This document shows, one piece after another, positions 1-7,343 of a DNA stretch of 64,000 bases. Each line of letters starts with the position of its first letter. Positions within the stretch are counted from its first letter, which is position 1. The notes beneath the pieces are model-generated. The model did no database searches. It had not been told where the DNA came from and was given only the letters and a program-made list of their open reading frames with translations. This DNA is from Pseudomonas sp. M47T1. Its GTDB lineage: Bacteria; Pseudomonadota; Gammaproteobacteria; Pseudomonadales; Pseudomonadaceae. The stretch spans positions 62,001 to 126,000 of the forward strand of contig NZ_AJWX01000017.1 in assembly GCF_000263855.1 (NCBI RefSeq), in the 5' to 3' direction. A program made the translations under genes and the position numbers.

Positions 1-510
1 TCCGCCGCCGGCGTGATGCAGGCCAGCGCCACAGTACTGCTGACCATTCCGTCGATTGCCCTGTTCGGCCTGCTGCTGCCGTTCTATTCCAAGTTCGGCC
101 AGGGTCTGGGGCCGCTGCCGGCCATCACGGCGGTGTTCCTGTACTCGTTGCTGCCCATCATGCGCAACACCTACCTGGCCCTGACCGGCGTGGAACCGGG
201 CATCCGCGAAGCCGCGCGCGGCATCGGCATGACCTTCGGCCAGCGTCTGCGCATGGTCGAGCTGCCCATCGCCGTACCGGTGATTCTGGCCGGCGTGCGC
301 ACCGCCGTGGTCATGAACATCGGTGTCATGACCATCGCCGCCACCATCGGTGCCGGTGGCCTGGGCGTACTTATCCTCACTTCTATCAGCCGCAGCGATA
401 TGTCGATGCTTATCGTCGGCGCCGTGCTGGTGAGTGTGCTGGCGATCATCGCCGACCTCGCCCTGCAATGGCTGCAACGCGCCCTGACTCCAAAAGGATT
501 ACTCAAATGA
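1..510 (+). CDS. Glycine betaine/choline-type ABC transporter permease, 5'-truncated
   Basis: The open frame runs in from the left edge, so the N-terminus is missing; about 169 codons remain. The visible part is a hydrophobic inner-membrane permease of the binding-protein-dependent type. It carries the EAA loop (begins EAARGIGMTFG, about codons 70-80 of what is visible) that docks on the ATPase. The end ALTPKGLLK and the 4-bp ATGA overlap with the downstream ATPase gene show a translationally coupled operon. The CBS-domain ATPase beside it points to the OpuC/ProU-like family that imports betaine, carnitine or choline for osmoprotection. Substrate is inferred from family only. Confidence 0.85.
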   Translation, partial: SAAGVMQASATVLLTIPSIALFGLLLPFYSKFGQGLGPLPAITAVFLYSLLPIMRNTYLALTGVEPGIREAARGIGMTFGQRLRMVELPIAVPVILAGVRTAVVMNIGVMTIAATIGAGGLGVLILTSISRSDMSMLIVGAVLVSVLAIIADLALQWLQRALTPKGLLK

Positions 511-1673
511 TCGAACTTCAGAACCTGACCAAGACTTTCACCAGCAACGGCAAAGACGTAAAGGCCGTGGATTCCGTGAGCCTCACCGTCAACGAAGGTG
601 AGATCTGCGTGTTTCTGGGGCCATCGGGCTGCGGCAAGAGCACCACACTGAAAATGATCAACCGCCTGATCATGCCTACCTCGGGCAAGGTACTGATCAA
701 CGGTGAAGACACCACGGGCCTGGACGAAGTGACCCTGCGCCGCAACATCGGCTATGTGATCCAGCAGATCGGCCTGTTCCCGAACATGACCATCGAGGAA
801 AACATCACCGTGGTGCCGCGCCTGCTGGGCTGGGACAAGCACAAATGCCACGAGCGTGCCCGCGAGCTGATGAGCATGATCAAGCTGGAGCCCAAGCAGT
901 ACTTGCACCGCTACCCGCGCGAACTGTCGGGCGGCCAGCAACAGCGCATCGGCGTGATCCGCGCCCTGGCGGCCGACGCGCCGCTGCTGCTGATGGACGA
1001 ACCGTTCGGCGCGGTCGACCCGATCAACCGCGAGATGATCCAGAACGAGTTCTTCGAAATGCAGCGTGCGCTGAACAAGACCGTGATCATGGTCAGCCAC
1101 GACATTGACGAGGCCATCAAGCTGGGCGACAAGATCGCCATCTTCCGCGCCGGCAAACTGCTGCAGATCGACCACCCGGACACCCTGCTGGCCCATCCGG
1201 TGGACGACTTCGTCAGCAACTTCGTGGGCCAGGACAGCACCCTCAAGCGCCTGCTGCTGGTGAAAGCCGAAGATGCCGCCGACAACGCCCCGTCCGTCAG
1301 CCCGCAAACCCCGGTGGCCGACGCCCTGGAGCTGATGGACGAGCACGACCGCCGCTACGTGGTGATGACCGACGCGCAGAACAAAGCCATGGGCTACGTG
1401 CGCCGCCGCGACTTGCACCGCCAGCAGGGCACCTGCCAGGACTACCTGCGCCCGTTCAACGCCACCGCCGCCTACGACGAGCACCTGCGCATCCTGCTGT
1501 CGCGCATGTACGAGTTCAACCGCGCGTGGTTGCCGGTGCTCAATGCAGAGAATGTGTTTTTGGGTGAGGTGACCCAGGAGTCCATCGCCGCGTACCTGAG
1601 CTCCGGCCGTTCGCGCGGCATGAAGACCAATATCGTCTCGCCTGCCGAGCTTGTGGAGCAGGCCACCGCCTGA
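507..1673 (+). CDS. opuCA: OpuCA-type ABC transporter ATP-binding protein with CBS domains
   Basis: 388 residues; cytoplasmic ATPase energising the upstream permease. Walker A is GPSGCGKST (residues 38-46), the signature is LSGGQQQRIG and Walker B is LLLMDEPFGAVD, with a switch His in MVSHD. After the nucleotide-binding domain (about 1-240) a C-terminal region (about 265-375) looks like a CBS pair, the ionic-strength sensor of OpuA/OpuC transporters. The ATG at 507 is chosen because it overlaps the permease stop (ATGA) and the protein then begins MIELQNLTKTF as family members do; an upstream in-frame ATG at 468 lies inside the permease. Likely the last gene of the operon, followed by a palindromic repeat. 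Gene name by family resemblance. Confidence 0.88.
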   Translation: MIELQNLTKTFTSNGKDVKAVDSVSLTVNEGEICVFLGPSGCGKSTTLKMINRLIMPTSGKVLINGEDTTGLDEVTLRRNIGYVIQQIGLFPNMTIEENITVVPRLLGWDKHKCHERARELMSMIKLEPKQYLHRYPRELSGGQQQRIGVIRALAADAPLLLMDEPFGAVDPINREMIQNEFFEMQRALNKTVIMVSHDIDEAIKLGDKIAIFRAGKLLQIDHPDTLLAHPVDDFVSNFVGQDSTLKRLLLVKAEDAADNAPSVSPQTPVADALELMDEHDRRYVVMTDAQNKAMGYVRRRDLHRQQGTCQDYLRPFNATAAYDEHLRILLSRMYEFNRAWLPVLNAENVFLGEVTQESIAAYLSSGRSRGMKTNIVSPAELVEQATA

Positions 1674-1681
1674 TGGGCCTT

Positions 1682-1710
1682 TGTGGGAGCGGGCAGAGCC
1701 CGCTGCCACA
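1682..1710. repeat. REP-like palindrome, family A (single unit)
   Basis: A short inverted repeat with the core GGAGCGGGCAGAGCCCGCT lies just after the transporter stop. The same core, usually as a head-to-head pair, recurs at 33254, 35119, 37614 and 41297. Such Pseudomonas REP elements act as transcription or mRNA-stability boundaries. Confidence 0.7.
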
Positions 1711-2068
1711 TAGACCGCACCCGCCAGGGGAACATCAGCCTGTCATGCAGGTCGGTTAATAAGGGTGTACCCAAGGCTCAGCGACGAACGCGTGTCAAAA
1801 CGCGACATTTTTTGTTGATCTTGAGCCCCTCACGTCCTAAAGTTCGCGCCGACCGTCCATGCTGGAAACGATCCATCCGGCTCAAGTACTGACGACGAGA
1901 CAGCAGGCCATGGGCAAGCAGCTTTGCTATGGCCTTTTTGCTTTCGGCGACATGCCTTGGGAAGTAGGCGAACCAAAGTGGGGATACGGAGGGCGGTCAA
2001 GAGAGGTGTGCACCGGGTGCCACCTTCACCCATGAATATTTTTACGTTTGCCAGCAGGAGTCCCCAGC
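1711..2068 (+). other. Long structured leader/intergenic region upstream of speC
   Basis: 358 bases without a convincing gene. It contains a terminator-like hairpin at 1905-1939, a GGTGTGCACC-type palindromic patch near 2005-2016, and a ribosome binding site CAGGAG (2055-2060) in front of speC. A 41-codon open frame (1909-2034, beginning MGKQLCYGLF) overlaps the hairpin but has a weak ribosome binding site and no run of regulatory codons. I read the region as an untranslated leader that may control ornithine decarboxylase. Confidence 0.5.
1905..1939 (+). terminator. Terminator-like hairpin in the speC leader (possible attenuator)
   Basis: Arms AGGCCAT (1905-1911) and ATGGCCT (1929-1935) are perfectly complementary, with a smaller inner stem GCAAG/CTTTGC, followed directly by TTTTT (1935-1939). 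It is about 130 bases before the speC ATG and no gene ends just upstream on this strand, so it may be a conditional terminator. Confidence 0.5.
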
Positions 2069-3232
2069 ATGTCGATCCAGGTCGAAGACTATTTCGCGCG
2101 CGAAACCTTTCAGAAAATGAAGGCGTTCGCCGACAAGCAAGAAACCCCTTTCGTGCTCATCGACACCCAGATGATCAGCCAGGCCTACGATGACCTGCGC
2201 GCCGGTTTCGAATTCGCCAAGGTCTACTACGCCGTGAAGGCCAACCCAGCCGTCGAAATCATCGACCTGCTGCGTGACAAGGGCTCGAACTTCGACATCG
2301 CCTCCATCTACGAGCTGGACAAGGTGATGAACCAGGGCGTTGGCCCTGAGCGCATCAGCTACGGCAACACCATCAAGAAAGCCAAGGACATCCGCTACTT
2401 CTACGAGAAGGGCGTGCGCCTGTTCGCCACCGACTCCGAAGCCGACCTGCGCAACATCGCCAAGGCAGCGCCCGGTTCGAAAGTCTACGTGCGTATCCTC
2501 ACGGAAGGCTCCACCACTGCCGACTGGCCTCTGTCGCGCAAGTTCGGCTGCCAGACCGACATGGCCATGGACCTGCTGATCCTGGCTCGTGACCTGGGCC
2601 TGGTGCCGCACGGTATCTCCTTCCACGTGGGTTCGCAGCAGCGCGACATCAGCGTGTGGGATGCCGCCATCGCCAAGGTGAAGGTGATCTTCGAACGCCT
2701 GAAGGAAGAAGACGGTATCCACCTGAAGCTGATCAACATGGGTGGCGGCTTCCCGGCCAACTACATCACCCGTACCAACAGCCTGGAAACCTACGCTGAA
2801 GAAATCATCCGCTTCCTGAAGGAAGACTTCGGCGACGACCTGCCGGAAATCATCCTGGAGCCGGGCCGTTCGCTGATCGCCAACGCCGGTATCCTGGTGA
2901 GCGAGGTGGTACTGGTTGCTCGCAAGTCGCGCACCGCCGTCGAGCGCTGGGTATACACCGACGTGGGCAAATTCAGCGGCCTGATCGAAACCATGGACGA
3001 AGCCATCAAGTTCCCGATCTGGACCGAGAAGAAAGGCGAGGTTGAAGAAGTGGTCATCGCCGGCCCTACCTGCGACAGCGCCGACATCATGTACGAGAAC
3101 TACAAGTACGGCCTGCCCCTGAACCTGGCCATCGGTGACCGCCTGTACTGGCTGTCCACCGGCGCCTACACCACCAGCTACAGCGCCGTGGAATTCAACG
3201 GCTTCCCGCCGCTGAAGTCGTTCTACATCTAA
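2069..3232 (+). CDS. speC: Ornithine decarboxylase (fold III, PLP-dependent)
   Basis: 387 residues. Decarboxylates L-ornithine to putrescine, the entry to polyamine synthesis, in the cytosol. The alanine-racemase-type barrel (about 20-280) carries the PLP lysine in YYAVKANP (K57), the HVGSQ motif and the phosphate-binding EPGRSL; the C-terminal sheet domain has the active-site Cys in GPTCDSAD. This is the short eukaryotic-like fold III form, not the large E. coli type. The ATG at 2069 has CAGGAG upstream at 2055; an in-frame GTG/ATG start further up would run into that site. A terminator follows at 3248. Lysine or dual specificity cannot be excluded from sequence. Confidence 0.92.
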   Translation: MSIQVEDYFARETFQKMKAFADKQETPFVLIDTQMISQAYDDLRAGFEFAKVYYAVKANPAVEIIDLLRDKGSNFDIASIYELDKVMNQGVGPERISYGNTIKKAKDIRYFYEKGVRLFATDSEADLRNIAKAAPGSKVYVRILTEGSTTADWPLSRKFGCQTDMAMDLLILARDLGLVPHGISFHVGSQQRDISVWDAAIAKVKVIFERLKEEDGIHLKLINMGGGFPANYITRTNSLETYAEEIIRFLKEDFGDDLPEIILEPGRSLIANAGILVSEVVLVARKSRTAVERWVYTDVGKFSGLIETMDEAIKFPIWTEKKGEVEEVVIAGPTCDSADIMYENYKYGLPLNLAIGDRLYWLSTGAYTTSYSAVEFNGFPPLKSFYI

Positions 3233-3247
3233 TAAGCCGCAGCAATG

Positions 3248-3270
3248 AAAAACCGGGCGATGTCCGGTTT
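3248..3270. terminator. Bidirectional terminator between speC and the Sel1 gene
   Basis: Stem AAACCGG (3250-3256) with CCGGTTT (3264-3270); an A-run at 3248-3252 gives a U-run for minus-strand transcripts. It separates two convergent genes with stops at 3232 and 3277. Confidence 0.7.
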
Positions 3271-3276
3271 CCGCTC

Positions 3277-4023
3277 CTACAGCGTTTGCGCCTTGGCCGC
3301 ATATTGTGCGGCCATCGCGCGGATGCGGGGGTCGGTCGCCTGCAACAGCGCCGGCCCGCTCACCCGCAGGAAATTCAGGTTGCCGCCGTCCAGCGCCACC
3401 TGCAGCCAATGCAACGCCTCGTCCACCCTGCCCGCCTCCGCCAGCACCGCCGCATGGCTGAACTGGCCGCGAAAATCTCCCGCCTGCGCCGAGCGCCGGT
3501 ACCAGTCATGGCCTTGGGCCGCGTCGACCTCGCAGGCCATGCCGTTTTCCAGGTAGCGCCCCAGCAAGTTCATGGACTTGGCATGCCCCATGTCCGCCGC
3601 GCGCCGATAGCAGGCCAGCGCCAGTTCATGATCCAGTGGCACGCCGCGGCCAGTGCCCAACAGGTTGGCGTAGTTGTACAAGCCCCAATCCAGCCCCGCG
3701 GCGGCCGCTTCTCGATAATGCACCGCCGCCTGCTCAACGTCCTGGGGGCCACCCCAGCCGTGTTCATGGCAGCGTCCCAGCATGTTGCGCGCCATGGGGT
3801 GCCCGCCATCGGCGGCAATGCCGAACCAGGTGCGCGCCAGCGACGGGTCGCGCTCGATACCCTGGCCGTCTAGCAGGATCTGCCCCAGCAACGCCTGGGC
3901 ATCGGCCAACCCCGCACCGGCGGCGGTGAGGATGGCCTGGGCGGCACTCGCCGGGTTGTCCTTGAGCAGGGCGCTCAGGCGCTCGGCGTCGAGGATTTCC
4001 TCGCGGCGCAGCTCGAAGCCCAT
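3277..4023 (-). CDS. Sel1-repeat (TPR-like) protein
   Basis: 248 residues without signal peptide. From about residue 30 onward it is built of some five Sel1-type repeats, recognisable by the pattern A-x2-G-x3-A-x2-xLG (for example ARNMLGRCHEHG and SMNLLGRYLENG). Such solenoids are protein-protein interaction scaffolds. Its ATG lies one base after the piuC stop, so it is almost certainly co-transcribed and perhaps translationally coupled with that Fe(II)/2OG hydroxylase. As I recall, P. aeruginosa has the same pair (PA4515-PA4516). Molecular function unknown; a role in the iron-starvation response is inferred from position. Confidence 0.85.
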   Translation of the reverse strand: MGFELRREEILDAERLSALLKDNPASAAQAILTAAGAGLADAQALLGQILLDGQGIERDPSLARTWFGIAADGGHPMARNMLGRCHEHGWGGPQDVEQAAVHYREAAAAGLDWGLYNYANLLGTGRGVPLDHELALACYRRAADMGHAKSMNLLGRYLENGMACEVDAAQGHDWYRRSAQAGDFRGQFSHAAVLAEAGRVDEALHWLQVALDGGNLNFLRVSGPALLQATDPRIRAMAAQYAAKAQTL

Positions 4024-4024
4024 G

Positions 4025-4705
4025 TCAGACGTCCACCCAGCGGCGCAAGAGGTTGTGGTAAGTGCCGGTCAAGCGCACCAGCGAGGGGTGGTCGGGTACA
4101 TCCTGGCTCAGGCCCTGGATGGCGCCGTCCATCTCGAACAGCAGCGCGCGCTGGCTGTCTTCGCGCACCAGGCTCTGGGTCCAGAAGAACGAGGCGTAGC
4201 GAGCGCCACGGGTCACGGCGTTGACCTTGTGCAGGCTGGTGCCGGGGTACAGCACCAGGTCGCCTGCCGGCAGCTTCACGCGCTGAGTGCCGAAGGTGTC
4301 CTGAATTTCCAGCTCGCCGCCGTCGTATTCGTCCGGGTTGCTGAAGAACAGCGTCGACGACAGGTCGGTGCGCACCCGTTCCGGGTTGCCGCGTGCCTGG
4401 CGTACCGCATTGTCGATGTGGAAGTCGAAGTTGCCACCGGCCGTGTAACAGTTCAGCAACGGCGGGAATACCTTGTGCGGTAACGCCGCCGACATGAACA
4501 GCGGGTTTTTCCACAGGCGCTCCAGCATCGCCGCGCCTATTTCCACTGCCAGCGGGTGGCCTTCGGGCAATTGCAGGTTGTGCTTGGCCTTGGCCGACTG
4601 ATGCCCGGCGGTGACCTTACCGTCGGCCCAGTCGGCACCTTCCAGGGCCTGACGAATGCGGCTCACTTCGTCTGCGGAGAAGATTCCGGGGATGTGCAAC
4701 AGCAT
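4025..4705 (-). CDS. piuC: PKHD-type Fe(II)/2-oxoglutarate hydroxylase PiuC
   Basis: 226 residues, the family length (E. coli YbiX). The iron-binding facial triad is visible: H96 and D98 in FDFHIDN, H159 in GTSLHKV; R169 in RGARY would bind 2-oxoglutarate. The N-terminal LLHIPGIFSADEV matches family members. These cytosolic dioxygenases are encoded beside TonB receptors and induced by iron starvation, but their substrate is unsettled. Divergent from the siderophore receptor at 4914 with a Fur box between them, and followed after one base by the Sel1 gene. The ATG at 4705 has AGGTG upstream on the minus strand. Confidence 0.92.
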   Translation of the reverse strand: MLLHIPGIFSADEVSRIRQALEGADWADGKVTAGHQSAKAKHNLQLPEGHPLAVEIGAAMLERLWKNPLFMSAALPHKVFPPLLNCYTAGGNFDFHIDNAVRQARGNPERVRTDLSSTLFFSNPDEYDGGELEIQDTFGTQRVKLPAGDLVLYPGTSLHKVNAVTRGARYASFFWTQSLVREDSQRALLFEMDGAIQGLSQDVPDHPSLVRLTGTYHNLLRRWVDV

Positions 4706-4735
4706 GGCAAAGGCACCTGCGGGCGAAAAGATGCC

Positions 4736-4754
4736 AATGATATTGATTCTTATT
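4736..4754. promoter_or_regulatory. Fur box between piuC and the siderophore receptor
   Basis: AATGATATTGATTCTTATT fits the repeated NATWAT pattern of Fur sites. It lies 31 bases upstream of the piuC ATG and about 160 upstream of the receptor ATG, placed to repress piuC directly and possibly both genes when iron is sufficient. Confidence 0.75.
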
Positions 4755-4913
4755 GACTCTGTACAACCCTGTGACGTTCGAAAGTGTAAAAACCGTAAGG
4801 CAAAAGTGTAAAGAACGTAAATTCAGTGCAGATAGCACCTTGTCGCAATTGATACCAAATTTCATTTACCCTACATTCCGCCGCCTCGAACTCCTTGGGG
4901 AAGGCCAAAAACA

Positions 4914-7217
4914 ATGTCACGCCAACACGTTTACGTTCCTGCCAGCTCGCCACGCCTGCTGGTTTCCGCCATCGGCATGGCCCTGGGCGCCGCCTCGGTG
5001 GCCCAGTTCGCTCAGGCTGCCGAAGACACCGATGCCAAGCAGGCCGGTGCCATTTCGCTAGGCGCCACCAGCATTACCGGTGAGGCGCAGGAGCCTTCCT
5101 ACCAGGTCGAGAAATCGGCATCGAGCAAATACACTGCACCGCTCACCGACACGCCACGCTCGGTCACCGTCATCTCGCAACAGGTCATCAAGGACACTGC
5201 CGCCACCTCGCTGCAGGATGCCCTGCGTACGGTGCCCGGCATCACCTTCGGTGCCGGTGAAGGCGGCAACCCGCAAGGCGACCGCCCGTTCATCCGCGGC
5301 TTCGACGCCCAAAGCGATACCTACCTGGACGGCGTGCGCGACACCGGCGCCCAGACCCGGGAAATCTTCGACATCGAATCGGTGGAAGTCAGCAAAGGCC
5401 CGAACTCGGCGTTCGGCGGCCGCGGCTCGGCCGGCGGCAGCATCAACCTGATCAGCAAGCTGCCCAAGGACCACGACTTCATCGACGGCGGCTTCACCTA
5501 TGGCTCCGACCAGACTCGCCGCTACACCCTGGACGTGAACCGCAAGTTCCTCGACACCGCCGCTTTCCGTCTGAACCTGATGAGCCACGAGCAGAATGTG
5601 TCTGGCCGTGACTCGGTGAACTATGACCGTTGGGGCGTGGCACCGTCGGTGACCTTCGGCCTGGGCACCGAGAACCGCCTGAACCTCAGCTACTACCACG
5701 TGGAAAGCAACGACCTGCCGGACTCGGGCATTCCCTACGGCTACAGCTCCGCCGCCGCCACCGCCCACGTGCACGACAAGCCCACCGACGGCGGCGACAG
5801 CAACAACTTCTATGGCCTGAAAGACCGCGACTTCCGCAAGACCCGCGCCGACATCAGCACCCTTTCGTTCGAGCATGACTTCAGCGACACCATGACCCTG
5901 AAGAACACCCTGCGCCACGGCAACACCGGCCAGGACTACGTCCTCACCCAGCCGGACGACAGCCAGAAGAACGTCAACAAATACGGCACCGTATGGCGCC
6001 GAGCCAACGCCCGGGTCAGCACCACCGAGACCACCACCAACCAGACCGACCTGTTTGGCGAGTTCAACGTGCTGGGCTTCAAGAACAACTACTCCACCGG
6101 GGTTGAGTTCACCCGTGAAGTCAGCCATGTAACCGGCTACACCTTCGCCAACCCGGCCAACAGCAACCCCGGCGCCACCTCGCCAGGCGGCACCGGTTGC
6201 CAGCCAGGCGAAACCAACGGCGGCACCTGTACCTCGTTGAGCGACCCTAATCCGAACGACGACTACACCGGCACCATCACCCGCAACTACCTGGGCACCA
6301 AGACCACCGGCACCACCCGCGCGCTCTATGCTTTCGACACCATCGAGCTGGACCCGCAATGGCTGCTGAACCTGGGCGCGCGCTACGACAGTTTCGACAC
6401 CAAGGCTGACAGCGACACCACCGGCAAGACCAAAAACAATTCCAACTTCTGGAACTGGCAAGCCGGCCTGGTATTCAAGCCCACCGACAACGGCAGCCTC
6501 TACGCCTCGTTCGCAACCTCGGCCACCCCGCCGGGTTCGATGCTCAACGAAGGTGTGGACAACAACTCGCTGCCTGCTGGCACCAGCGCCATCCAGAGTG
6601 ACCTGGAACCGGAAACCACCAAGAACTACGAAGTGGGCACCAAATGGGACTTCCTTCAGGACCGCCTGTCGCTGACCGCTGACGTGTTTCGTACCGAGAA
6701 AGAAAACACCCACGTTCTGACCGCCACCAACACCTACGAAAACGCCGGTAAGACCCGCGTCGACGGTTTCGAGTTGTCTGCCACCGGCAAGCTCACCGCC
6801 AAGTGGCAAGTGTTCGCCGGCTACAGCTACCTGGACAGCGAAATTGTCAGCGGTGGCCTGGCCGGTCGCAGCGGCACCGTCACCGGCGGCGCCACCACCG
6901 ACGGCAAAGAACTGCCCAACACACCCAAACACAGCGCCAGCCTGTGGACCACCTACCAGGTGGTGCCGAAGCTGACCATCGGCGGCGGTGCGTTCTATGT
7001 GGGTGAAGTGTGGGGCGACACCGCCAACACCGTGTACGTACCCTCCTACACCCGCTATGACGCCATGGCCGCGTACAAGCTGAGCAAGAACGTCGACTTC
7101 CAGCTCAACGTGCAAAACCTGACCGACAAGGTCTACTACGACAAGGCCTACGCCGCGCACTTCGCCAACCAGGCAGCCGGCCGCACCGTGTTGTTCAGCA
7201 CCAACTTCCATTTCTAA
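4914..7217 (+). CDS. piuA: TonB-dependent catecholate-type siderophore receptor (PiuA/Fiu family)
   Basis: 767 residues. A signal peptide (about 1-36, ending SVAQFAQA) is followed by a short linker, the plug domain (about 60-170, with PRSVTVISQQ and the TonB-receptor feature IESVEVSKGPNSAFGG) and a 22-strand barrel to the C-terminus, which ends with the outer-membrane consensus Phe (NFHF). It imports ferric-siderophore complexes across the outer membrane using TonB-ExbBD energy. Pairing with piuC and a shared Fur box identifies the PiuA/Fiu group; ferric catecholates and siderophore-mimic beta-lactams are known cargo of that group. An extracellular-loop Cys pair lies in the TGCQPGETNGGTC segment. 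A strong terminator follows. Confidence 0.92.
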   Translation: MSRQHVYVPASSPRLLVSAIGMALGAASVAQFAQAAEDTDAKQAGAISLGATSITGEAQEPSYQVEKSASSKYTAPLTDTPRSVTVISQQVIKDTAATSLQDALRTVPGITFGAGEGGNPQGDRPFIRGFDAQSDTYLDGVRDTGAQTREIFDIESVEVSKGPNSAFGGRGSAGGSINLISKLPKDHDFIDGGFTYGSDQTRRYTLDVNRKFLDTAAFRLNLMSHEQNVSGRDSVNYDRWGVAPSVTFGLGTENRLNLSYYHVESNDLPDSGIPYGYSSAAATAHVHDKPTDGGDSNNFYGLKDRDFRKTRADISTLSFEHDFSDTMTLKNTLRHGNTGQDYVLTQPDDSQKNVNKYGTVWRRANARVSTTETTTNQTDLFGEFNVLGFKNNYSTGVEFTREVSHVTGYTFANPANSNPGATSPGGTGCQPGETNGGTCTSLSDPNPNDDYTGTITRNYLGTKTTGTTRALYAFDTIELDPQWLLNLGARYDSFDTKADSDTTGKTKNNSNFWNWQAGLVFKPTDNGSLYASFATSATPPGSMLNEGVDNNSLPAGTSAIQSDLEPETTKNYEVGTKWDFLQDRLSLTADVFRTEKENTHVLTATNTYENAGKTRVDGFELSATGKLTAKWQVFAGYSYLDSEIVSGGLAGRSGTVTGGATTDGKELPNTPKHSASLWTTYQVVPKLTIGGGAFYVGEVWGDTANTVYVPSYTRYDAMAAYKLSKNVDFQLNVQNLTDKVYYDKAYAAHFANQAAGRTVLFSTNFHF

Positions 7218-7235
7218 CCCGTAGAAGTGGCCCAG

Positions 7236-7264
7236 GCCCCGCTCACCCATTGAGCGGGGCTTTT
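7236..7264 (+). terminator. Rho-independent terminator of the receptor gene
   Basis: Perfect 10-bp stem GCCCCGCTCA/TGAGCGGGGC with a 5-base loop, followed by TTTT, 18 bases after the receptor stop. Confidence 0.9.
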
Positions 7265-7343
7265 GTGTTTGAGACTTATTCGCAACCAATGCGGCATACT
7301 ACGCGCCGCGTTTCGCGCCACAGGTTTAGCAAGGTGATCTCAG

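Noticed and set aside
1909..2034. 41-codon open frame in the speC leader as a leader peptide gene
   Set aside because: Weak ribosome binding site, overlaps a terminator-like stem, and no Arg/ornithine-related codon run. Kept only as a note in the leader entry.
5058..7289. Long open frame antisense to the siderophore receptor (minus strand)
   Set aside because: High GC makes long antisense frames common; it has Val/Gly/His-rich composition, no recognised motif, and the receptor frame has clear domains.
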